A DNA stretch of 64,000 nucleotides, from NCBI GenBank assembly GCA_963555705.1, contig OY743187.1:8446133-8510132 (forward strand), in the 5' to 3' direction. Source of the stretch: Ligustrum vulgare (taxonomy: Eukaryota; Streptophyta; Magnoliopsida; Lamiales; Oleaceae). Positions 34,142 through 44,200 of the stretch are shown here, piece by piece. The notes below the pieces were generated by a model. That model was not told the DNA's origin, did not search any database, and was given only the letters and a program-made list of their open reading frames with translations. Numbering within the stretch: the first letter of the stretch is position 1; each line of letters starts with the position of its first letter. The translations under genes and the position numbers were made by a program.

Positions 34142-35826
34142 TGATAAGTGTATTTTATACACTTATTTGTACGTCTAAATTAGAATAAATTATTATCGTT
34201 TTAGAATATATGCTATTTAATTTGTGTTTATTTGTTTACTTTGCAGAAAATATCTCAAAAGATGAAGAATGAAGTAATTGATGAGAAAAATGCATAATTG
34301 GATGTTAATTGGAGCTAAAATGAGCAATTGATAAGTTTGTGACGTCAACCGGAAAGATGCAATGTGGCGAAGTAAACAAATCAGAGGTTGAAGGACCCAG
34401 TTAAAGGAATTGAGAGTTGAAACGAGCGAATTGAGAAGATTCCAAAGTATGTGGACTATATTGTTGCAATTGGAAGTTGAAGGACTGAAAAGCAAATTAA
34501 ACATGAGGTACCAACTTGCAAATATCCAATGATTGATTTGGATAATAAGAAGATATTTTGAGGATTTTTAGGAGTTAATTGGATGCAAGTATAAGTCAAA
34601 AAGGAATGGAATATGATAAGAATATTACCATAAAATTGATTCCAATCCTAGAAGATTCTGGACAGAATTCTAGTCGGACTTTGAGACCAAAATTTGGGGG
34701 AGTAAACGTTCGAATTAGGAAAATTATATTTCAAGAAGAATTGTAGCCCTTTAAGTTATCTTTCTAACGCAATTTTAATCATCGTAATCAGATAAGGAAA
34801 GAGAAAGATATGGTCGAAATACTGAACGCTGTGCAGATACCAAAAAAGACTCGCGCGCGGATTTGATGAATTTCTTTCCTTCTTCAACTTGATCTCTTCA
34901 CCAACTATAAATACAACCTCTTTGCACGAAAATCAGACCTTTGCCTCTCCAAAGAACGAGCCACAACTGTGAATTCAACATCAAATCCTTGGAGATTCCA
35001 ACATCGCAGAGGGGCGTGAATTGAAAACAGTTGAAGAATTGATAATTGGTGCAATCTTTCCATTCTTTATCTTGTTTTTCAATGAACGTTTATTTTTACT
35101 GTTTTTGTTATTTCATGATGATGTGTAACTAATTTTAACGTTGGGATGAACGATGTAGCCTAGTTAATTATTTTAATGCCATATTCCTTGTTTTAACGCT
35201 TTGTTGCATGTATTGATTTATTATTGTTCTTAATGCTTGAATTGCTTGATCACCAATTCATGATTTATTGAGTTATTTCCATAATCCGAGAGGTGAGTTA
35301 ATAATTTAGAACGTGGTAATAAATCCAGTAATTGAACAAGAGATAGAGATATACTCGTGTTATTATCGCGGTCGTGTGTGAATTCTTGCGTGTTATGCAT
35401 TTAGATAAAGAATATTCGGACCCTCTGTAGAGATACATGGTTGACTTATTTAGGTAGAATTGATTTAAACTCGATAGAGGAATTTCAATTTAAATTAGTG
35501 AATTCGACCGAATGCATAATTAGGAAATAAAACTTGAATTAGAGTTAATATAATTGGCTAGGTGAAATCGGGATTCCCAACTACTTTACAATCGTATTTA
35601 AACACAAAAGCAATTTCGCAATTTTATTTCTTTAGTTTAATTCTTTAGTTGTAGTTAACAATCTCAAACAAATTCGTCCGTTCAAATAGAGTTAGGAACT
35701 AACATATTTCGGTACTTAATAGCAGTCATCGTGGGACGATAATCCAGACTCTTAGGTCCACTTTATTACTTCTCACGACCCGTGCACTTGCGGGGATATC
35801 TCGCATCGCGAGATATCAGGTGAACA
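34142..35826 (+). mobile_element. solo LTR of the LARD group, 1.69 kb, TSD ACCAC
   Basis: It starts TGATAAGTGTATTTTATAC, as the LARD LTRs do, and ends GGTGAACA. ACCAC lies at 34137-34141 and 35827-35831, though the flanks are CCA-rich so a chance match is possible. TATA box CTATAAATAC near 34906. The end region keeps CCACTTTATTACTT and CCCGTGCACTTGCGG, shared with the LARD LTR ends. Confidence 0.75.
35796..35818. other. perfect hairpin near the LTR end
   Basis: GATATCTCGC, three bases, then GCGAGATATC. A 10-bp perfect stem located a few bases before the end of the solo LTR. It is absent from the LARD LTRs. Confidence 0.8.
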
Positions 35827-35831
35827 ACCAC

Positions 35832-37324
35832 CGCCACCTACGCCGTAACCTCAACCAACATTACCACCACAACCTCCAGCTCAGTCGCCTCCTCCTCCTC
35901 ATCACCACCACTATCACAGCGTCTATAGCATCGACACCATCTAAACACCACCACCGATATCACCAACGCCGCCTAAACATTACAGCTCTCAAAACACTTA
36001 CCACCACCACCCACATCACCCTCCAGATCTACAACCTCCTCCTCACTAACACCACCACGCAGCCTCTACACCAGCACAACTAACATCACCACCGCCGTCA
36101 CCTAAACAATGCTGCTTCAAATGAGTACATAGATCCATACACACTGCAACTCATTACCACCTCAATCACCACCACCACTTCACCACCGTAACTACCTCCA
36201 ATAACCGCTGCAATAACCATTATACAGACAGTTCAGACGCCCGTCGCTGCAACCACACACATAGCTTACACAAACCAAAACGTAAATATCGACGCTGCGT
36301 GTCGCTACTCACTGCTGTTGCTCTGAACGTCGATTCGTGTTGTAGCGTGAAGTGGGGGAGGTGGTGCTCGCCGGAGGTGGTGAAGACGCGGCGGTCGAAT
36401 TCTTCTTTGGCAGTGAAAAGTCGAAGATGATGCGGTAATGGTTTCATTTACAATTTATTAAATCTAACCGATTCAATTGGGTGGGGTTGGTGGATGGAGT
36501 GGATATTAATGGTTCATAGAAATTAATTTAATCTAAAATAATTTGAATTATATCTTAAATTTTGTATATATAACTTATAAATCTTGTTTTTGCATTGTGA
36601 AGTTAAAAAACAGGGATCATGTAATAATTTTCTAAAAAAATATAGAGGAAATTACAACCTAACTTGTTTTTTAAAAGTCAAATTCAAATATATAAGATAA
36701 AACTTGTATAACTTCAATTATCAGGTGATTATTATAAATTTTAATAATAAAATTTTATAATTATAAATAAACTAACCTAACTCTACTTTCTGATTTCAAA
36801 ATTATATATCCATCTCTCTTCCATCACAGTTCACCACTAGGGGATGGCGGCGTGGCACTACGTAACTCTAGGTGCAAGGACAATGACAACCTCGATGGTC
36901 GCGGCAGTGCTCAACAGTGGTGCTGGCTGCGCCGCGTTCCCCGAATCTAGTGGCAGCGTGACGTGGAAGGTTAGGGTTTGTTTTACAAATCGGGTTTGTT
37001 GCTTTTGTTCGGCTATAGCGACTTCCGTTTGGCGGCAGTGCCTGGATATTCATAGTGAAGGTCGTCATCGCGTGGTGTTGTTGTCACCTGAATTTTGCCA
37101 CAGTTTTGTTTGAATGGTGGCGGCAGCTGCAGTGGAAGTGACTGGTGGTGTCAGTGGTGAGGTTAAATGCAGGAGGCTCTCGTTGTGGTGGTGGTGGTGG
37201 TAGTAGCACTGACAGTGGCTGGTGGCGGCACGGTGTTGAGGGTAGTGGTGAGGTGCCGGTGCTGGTTTGGAGTGGTGAGGTGAGGTGAGGGTGGTGTGGG
37301 CTGGATTGAGACCTTGAAATATAA
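35832..37324. other. inner part of the inverted-symmetric region
   Basis: CCACCA/ACCACC-rich on the left (35832-36220) and GGTGGTGG-rich on the right (37170-37300), again mirror-like. The minus-strand frame 36220-36447 (75 codons) and the plus frame 36844-37113 (89 codons) show no domain I know. A decayed gene captured by a transposon is possible but unproven. Confidence 0.35.
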
Positions 37325-37515
37325 ATGTGACATACAATTTTTTTGTTGTAACCTTGAAAATGGATGATTGTGACCTTAAAAATGATGGTGATAGGTTGTG
37401 ATCTAAAAAATAGTGGTTGTGACTTGCTATTCTAAATAATTGTGATCTTAAATATGTGACTTAAAAGATTTGTACTTTGTGATTTGAGATTTTATATTGT
37501 GACCTTAATGTTTGT
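37325..37515 (-). repeat. right GTCACAA-rich arm (TTGTGAC on the plus strand)
   Basis: TTGTGAC and variants recur at least eight times, complementary in sense to the left arm at 33620-34136. Confidence 0.55.
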
Positions 37516-38023
37516 AATCAATAAAATATAGATAATCATTTAATTTGATTAATTAATCTTAATTATAACATGATTTTTGAAATTATACAAATTTCAACTT
37601 AAATTTGAAATTTACATTTAATTTTGAAATTTACATTTAGCTTGTGTTTGTTTTTCCTTAAAAAGAGTTTTTGCATTTCTGTAAGTGAAAATATATTAAA
37701 ATAATACCTGCAAAATAGCAATTGTGTCAGACGAGAAAGGAATTAAAGTAGCCATTGAAAATCAGTTTGACTAAATTACCCCCTATCAAAAGTTGTGTCA
37801 CCAAATGATCAAAATTGTAAGAGGACGATTTGGGAAATATAGTTTATTAACAGTCAGGAATAGTGTTTTTGTCAGTCACCTTCAACGCTTTCAACCAAAT
37901 AAATACATGGGACCGACAGCTGCCAAATTCGGATGTGACAAAAAACTCATTTTAAGGAAAAACAAATACATACTTATAATTACCTTATTTATTTATTTTT
38001 TTTCAAAAATATATTGGTATTAG
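37516..38023. other. AT-rich intergenic sequence upstream of the URI gene
   Basis: No gene recognised. The open frame 37793-38023 has no domain. Confidence 0.4.
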
Positions 38024-38263
38024 TTAGGCCCATATTTATCGCTCGGCCCAAACGAGTCCACCAAAACCAGCAGCCAATTTTCCTAGGCTAGTCTATTTTC
38101 ATGCTGCATCTGAAGGAGGCCGCTACCGAAGCCAAGCAGCGAGCAAGCGCCGCACCTCCTCCTCGCCCAACGCCTGCTGGCTGCTCTTCTTCCAAATCCA
38201 ACCCAGTGTCCCAGTCACTCCTTGAATCCTTCATTCCTCATTTCTCGACTCAATCTCGCACAG
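38024..38263 (+). promoter_or_regulatory. probable promoter and non-coding first exon of the URI gene
   Basis: TTAGGCCCATA and CGGCCCAAAC at 38024-38052 are site II-type GGCCCA elements, common in promoters of plant growth and translation genes. A CT- and GC-rich leader follows, ending at CGCACAG before a GTTAGGG donor at 38264. A matching acceptor TTGTCAG lies at 41248-41254, 11 bp before the ATG. This predicts a 3-kb 5'-UTR intron. A second possible leader exon lies at 38614-38731 (acceptor TTGCAG, donor GTTAGTG). Confidence 0.5.
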
Positions 38264-38311
38264 GTTAGGGTTCTTGCCTTTTTGGACAAAATTGAAATTT
38301 TCTAATTCTAA

Positions 38312-38493
38312 GAACATCTCTAATGTTTATGAATATTTTGATAAATGTAGCATTTAATTAGATAATTATTTCACCCATATTGAGAAAAAATAGATAGTGA
38401 ATCCAATGGTCATTTTCTCTCTCCCACGTCATTATTTGTTTTTCTTACGCGGTAATATATTTTTTCCCAATTGATAGGTCATTAGAGATGCTC
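38312..38493. mobile_element. MITE, 182 bp, TSD TAA
   Basis: GAACATCTCTAATG at the left and CATTAGAGATGCTC at the right are inverted repeats (13 of 14). TAA lies on both sides (38309-38311 and 38494-38496), as for Tourist-like elements. It lies in the predicted leader intron of the URI gene. Confidence 0.75.
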
Positions 38494-38947
38494 TAATCTT
38501 CTCTGAATTTCAGAGGTTGGTTGGGGAAATTAAATAATTAACATTTTGTATTTTTTTCTTCTTCCTTTCCAATTTCAATAAATGATTAATGCATATCATA
38601 TTTCCAATTGCAGCCTGACTCTGTGACTCACTGACTGACTCCCTCTCTCCCAGACCAGTGCAACTAGTACTGCGGTCTAGACGAGTCTGCAACTGCAAGG
38701 CCAAGGACGGACCAGCGGCACCAGCTGCAAGGTTAGTGCAACTGTGCACCACTGTCTGCAATTGAATTTTAATTTCATATTGATTTTTTTGAATGTGATT
38801 AGATTATAGATAATATGATTTGGCTTGGTCAATTTTAGATTATTGTGATTTAGATATTATTAGAATTTAGATTATCAGATTTTTAGTGTGTTATTTGATT
38901 TTGGGAATATGGTATAGGTTATAAATTTATATGGCATTATATGATTT

Positions 38948-38972
38948 TGGGGGGGGTGGGGGGGGGGGGGGT
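38948..38972. repeat. G-rich run
   Basis: A G8-T-G13-like run at the left end of the Harbinger relic, where the related copy at 24866 has only GGGG. A second G-run (GGGGGGGAGGGGGG) lies at about 40691-40706. Confidence 0.8.
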
Positions 38973-39599
38973 TTATTCAATTAAGATTTTGAAAGACATT
39001 TAAATTTTTTTGTGTGGATTTGTATGGACTTTCAAAGTTTTTTATGGATATTTATTTAAAAGACTTTTGTGGACTTTCAAAGACTCTTGTTAATTGATTT
39101 AAAAGACTTTCATAGACTTTTACAGAATTTTTTTTTTAATTGAAAAACTTGAACAATTTAGATTAATTTTCTTAAGGCGTGAATGTGAATCGTTATATTA
39201 TATGTCAAGTGAATTAAAAAAAAGGCGTGAGAGATAAATAGTTTTAGGATAGAGAAACATTCGTGATTAAAAAATGGGAAAAATAAAATCACGTTCGATA
39301 ACGACTCCAAAAAAATTGTACTATGTTCATAAATGCACTTCTTACATTTAATAATATATAGGTAACGTATCATTGTTAGTCAACTCAATGACATAAATAA
39401 ATAACCCAAGTACTAATATTTGTAAAAACAATCCGTGAAGAAAAATTAACTAATCAACATGCCCAACATTATTCCACTTATTGGTAGCTATAGTAGCTCG
39501 CCACTCATTAGCATGCTCTCTACGTTGTTCTTGACTCTCATAAATTGGTCCAAAATTGTCCTCTTGATCATCTTGGAGTTGATGGAACTTCATCATTTA

Positions 39600-39773
39600 G
39601 AGGTTGTTTGGTAATGATAAAAATTATACCACAACTTTTCAAACTCAATCTCAACCATCCATTCTTAGTCAAGCCCACAATTTTTGACTTTTGAAACATT
39701 TTTAAGCCACACATCCATAAAAAACCTAAAAAAACAAATAAAATCAAATTTTTTCACATTATCAAACATGCGC
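39600..39773. mobile_element. Tourist-like MITE inside the Harbinger transposase, TSD TTA
   Basis: GAGGTTGTTTGGTAATG at the left pairs with CATTATCAAACATGCGC at the right. TTA flanks both sides (39597-39599 and 39774-39776). Transposase homology continues on both sides, so it inserted into the Harbinger gene. Confidence 0.8.
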
Positions 39774-40437
39774 TTAGTTCAACTGAAAACTTATCAGAAT
39801 GACACTCATTAAGTAGAAAATTATGTACTCCGCACAAGCTAACACCAGCTTGCTTGTATTGTATATGAAAATGGAGGAGCTGTTTTAAAAATTGTGAACC
39901 TTGATTTAAAAATTCCAAATATCCGTTCAATTACGTTTCTCAAGGAAGCATGTCGAAGATTGAACAACTCTTTTACATTTTCAGGGTCACGCCTCGATCT
40001 GAAAAATCTCGAAGATGATAGCGAACGCCTTGAAATGGAGCTAAAAATTAACGCCGATTTGGAAATCCACAATCTACCAACAAATATTTGCCTAAAAACT
40101 TACAATTATGAGTCGAACCACCAAATATGTAATTAAAAATAGACAGAGCATACGTTGTGGTACTTTAAGTCCGTTTCTTCTTGATAATAAAGCATCATTC
40201 AATGCTTTTGAATCATGTGCAGACCCCACCCACCAATTAAGGACATAAATGAATTTCAAATCGAAATTACAAGCGACTAAATCATTTTTGTGAAATTGTA
40301 CCATGACGATTACGATAACTGCTAAACATCATGTCCAATTACCATTGTTGGAATATGGGTACTGTCAATAGCTCCAACACAATCCGGAAAGAATGAAATT
40401 ATTCTAATAAGAACCAGAAAAATATCTACATCAACAA

Positions 40438-40438
40438 C

Positions 40439-40483
<45 letters not shown>
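40438..40483. repeat. (TAA)n microsatellite
   Basis: About 15 units, between two conserved blocks of the Harbinger transposase. Confidence 0.95.
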
Positions 40484-40619
40484 TGAAAACTTACTTTAAA
40501 GTAAGGGCAAAATCGTGTACTTTCTCTAATTTTTTCTGGCACTGGAGCTTTAGGTTTTGCCATCATATCTATTGCAATTGTATTTAACACCTTCAAGATC
40601 TTGTTGGAACTTTGACTAG

Positions 40620-40786
40620 TTGTAAAATGTGATCAACCAAATGATGTGGATTCTATTATCTTATTTGTTTATGGTTGGAAATTTTTTTTTGGGGGGGAGG
40701 GGGGGCGCACCCCCTTTCAACTCCCCACACTAACACTCCTCTCCGAGTTTAGCTCGGTCCAATAAGAAATCCTGGATCCGCCCCTG
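40620..40786. mobile_element. hAT (TTF-type) end, possible small insertion
   Basis: CTGGATCCGCCCCTG (40772-40786) is a clean hAT terminal sequence. TTTGACTAG follows it directly and also occurs at 40611-40619, which could be an 8-9 bp TSD. No left terminal repeat is visible, so the element is decayed or the match is by chance. Confidence 0.4.
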
Positions 40787-41265
40787 TTTGACTAGGTCTA
40801 ATTTGTTCATTCTTCTTTAATCCATATCTAGTTTACCCAAAAAAGTTGAACTGTGCTATCCGAATCTCACCTTACACAACAATAATTTACATTAAAATCC
40901 CAAAAAAAAAAGTAATCAAATATCGAGCTGTTGAACCGTAAACCTCTTTGGCGTGGAATAGAGAGATTAGTTTTTGTTGATGGTCTATTGATTTTCTGCT
41001 TATATAAACCGTGAAGGTGCCACATACTTGAATCTACTCATCTGAACTTCAAAAAATGTTGAAAGAGCAGTTTGGTGTTGATATATTGAACAATCAAATT
41101 TCTGCGGCCAAAGTGTTTGGCTAAAGGTTAACAAGAGTTTTGCTTAGAATTTGATTCTTAGTCCCTTTCCTTTTTGGTGGTGAAATTTTTTAATCTTGGG
41201 CTAGTTTGTTTATTGTTTTTCTGTCTGGTTTTAACTATTTAAAAATATTGTCAGCTGAAAAAGCA

Positions 41266-44200
41266 ATGGCGGAGAACCCAGCAATGAAGAAGGGCACTGT
41301 TACACCAATATCATCCTTGTTTCCGGCAGAGGAAGCCCATAAAGCATCTAGGCGTGTGCAGGACACTATATCTGAGAGCCAAGAGCAACTTGATCAACTC
41401 AAGGGCTTCATGAATGAGAACACCAACCTCATAAACCTTGTACAGAAACTTCCCGATGAACTCCACCACAACATCGTGGTAATGTTCTAAACTTCTACTC
41501 CCCCAGAAGAAGAAAAAAAGAATTTGTAATTGTATATGTATATGCTGATTGTACTTTTGTGTGTGTGTTGGTGAATAGGTTCCATTTGGCAAGGCGGCTT
41601 TTTTCCCTGGTCGATTGATTCAGACCAATGAGTTTATGGTAATGCCTGTAACTATGGTAGTTAAATTTTCAATTTCGGTTTACGAGTTTTTTTTTTTTAC
41701 CTTTGTTTAAATGCCTGCAATAATGTTTTACATGCTTACGTTCTGTTTGTGAAAAAGTCACAGTCAAATAGTATAAATTATAGAATTACACAATCATTAG
41801 GCATTTACTGTACATTATCTTGATTTAATGGGCTTTTTGGGGACAATATGATATTTGATCCTTTGGCATTCGAGAAAGAACAGTTCTGTGCGAATATGTT
41901 TGTCGTCTGTACTTGATGTACTTTTGGATGCTTTAACCTGATCAAATTTTCTTGAATGAAAATTTCTATAGGTTTGATTTTGGCTAGGAATTTAATTTTG
42001 AAAATTGGATATAATTTATGAAATGGATAAATATAGTTCATTTTTTCTTGAAATAATCAAGCTAATATCTGTTGTGGAAAGGATATATATTAAGATATTG
42101 ACCCAATACACTTAAGTTTATTCTTAACCATGTAGCATGGCACACTAGATTGGGAAATTAAATTTTAAATAGATTGATGGAAATTGCTCGTAATTAAAGC
42201 AAATGGGAGTAGATATTAATCTCTTTTGCATATGCTCTGATGATTCATTTGTATTCTGGATCTGGATAATTTGAAATTACTATATTTAACATTACATGTT
42301 TCCAAATTCCAACTTTGGTTCAGGTCCTTTTAGGAGTAGACCACTACGTTGAAAGAACATCCAAGCAAACGATTGATATCTTGAAAAGAAGAGGTAAAGG
42401 TCTGAAGAACCAACTCGAATCTGTAAAGGCTGTGATGCAGGATTTAAAGGCTGAGGTTTCATTTTTTGAGGCTACAGCTTCAGATGCAGTGGTAAGCTTC
42501 AATTTTGTGAGTGGTTATTGTTTTTTTTTCCTTTCCTTTCCTTTTTCTTTTTCTTTTTTTAATTATATTATAGGTGGTGGAGTTTTTTTTAATTATATTA
42601 TAGGTGGTGGAGTTTGCTCTCCACCAGTTGAGTTCTTTTAATTCAAATTATCCATAAATAATTATATCAAGGTAGTTCTTCTCTGCTTTAAAAATTGACT
42701 AGCCAGCAAATACTAACCATTTTTTAGAACATTCAGGTTTCCATTAGTGTTTTAGTGAGCTATAAGTATTAGTTATTCAAATAAATCAAAGAAGAGAAAG
42801 TTAATTCTTAATGGACGTGTAACACTATTTTCTTAACTGGCCATCACTTTGATGTTAAATGGTATTTCACAAACCATGTCCGAAATATTTTTCTCCAAGT
42901 AGGGTTGGAGTCCCTGTTTCACACTTGCCATCTTATTAGAAAAGGCCTTTTTTTCACTTTCCCCATTCCATCTGGGTGCACCGAAGATGTCTATGTCTGT
43001 ATATATGTCCATAAATAATCTGAAACTATGGAAGAACATGCCTACATGATTTTATTATGTTCACAAACTTGGCTCTATGATCTAGGTATGGTTTTTCATG
43101 GAGAATGGGAATGACCAGAAAAACTGTCTAGATGAAGATCAAATCTGAGATGTGATGAAACATTGTAATGGGTTCTTCATCCAAGTCTATTAAATTTCCA
43201 TTTTACAGATACTTTTGGCCCCGTAAACTAGTTGCATGCACAAGCTTCAGTCTGATAATGTTTGTGGCAAACAGTTGAAATTTGAACTGAATCGTGAATG
43301 GACCACGAAGATGAGGGGTGACGTGTTATATGCAGCTGAAGTTTATTTTCTTTCTGATGTAGAACTATGGGGAAAATTATATAGTTGAGTTTTTGTTTGG
43401 ACTTCTGCCCTGATTAAAATGAATCAATATGTGCTCTGATTTTGTAGTATAAGAAATTTCATTTCATGTAATTTGACCATGTCAAAATTGTATCGAATTG
43501 GTTATCTTTTGGAATCCTGCCGATTTAGTCTTGGCACACGGGGAATTCTCTTGCTGGAACTTTGTTTAGAAGCTTGCCCATCTCGATTTGGTTGGGCTTT
43601 GTATGATTTAAGAAAAAGTAATAGAAGGGAATATTTCAGTACTGTTCAGTTGGTTATTCTATTTTCCATAACTTTTGCTGTTCATTTCATTTTAGCTGTT
43701 TGATTTTATATTTCCGTGTAATGTTTGACAGGATGGTCTTGTAGAGATAAGGGAAGATTATGTTGAGGAAAGTCCTTCAGAAGTGGTACATTCAACAGGT
43801 AGGATTCCGCGTCCTCTCTGGGCAATGAATTATCGAGCTTTGTGAATCTAATAATTCATTGGTTTATTTTTTCCATATGTTGATATATATATGATGGATG
43901 CCATTGTTTGTATTTCTTATCAGAAATGAAACTTGTATTTTATTTGTATATATTTTTAAGTGAAACAAAATAAGAAGGGAAACAGCCATCTATATGCTAA
44001 AGAATGGATTCTAGTTATTGATTTGATAGAATTATACGAAATACAGTTTTCTTGGTGGAAATTTGACGTCCATTGCAGAAGGAAAAACCGATGTGCATAT
44101 GTTCTACAAGCTTTTTGGTTATTTTAATCTGAATATTTTTCAGGTTGGTCTTTTATTAGCCTGAATCCTGATATTGTTTTCAAAACTAGTTTGCCATTTC

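Larger units (their letters stand above)
39450..40635 (-). pseudogene. PIF/Harbinger DDE transposase relic
   Basis: In minus-strand order: an IAIDMMAKPKAPVPEKI segment (about 40600-40530), a DCVGAID catalytic-Asp block (about 40385-40360), DLVACNFDL and GSAHDSKALNDAL (second Asp, about 40280-40195), ELFNLRHASLRNVIERIFG (third acid, about 39990-39930), and a C-terminal NEWRATIAT block ending in TAG at 39450-39452. Frames change several times, a (TAA)n microsatellite interrupts the upstream part, and a MITE interrupts the C-terminal part. The enzyme is not functional. Confidence 0.8.
38957..40660 (-). mobile_element. PIF/Harbinger element relic
   Basis: The left part (GGTTTATTCAATT, then AAGACTTT repeats to 39120) matches the end of the derivative at 24866-25917, and 39130-39340 matches its interior. 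A broken transposase follows. The right end could not be placed; a hAT end fragment lies beyond 40660. The whole sits in the predicted 5' intron of the URI gene. Confidence 0.65.

Noticed and set aside
35820..36113. 87-codon His/Thr-rich open frame
   Set aside because: Product of ACC/CAC-rich repeats with no domain; stop-free by composition.
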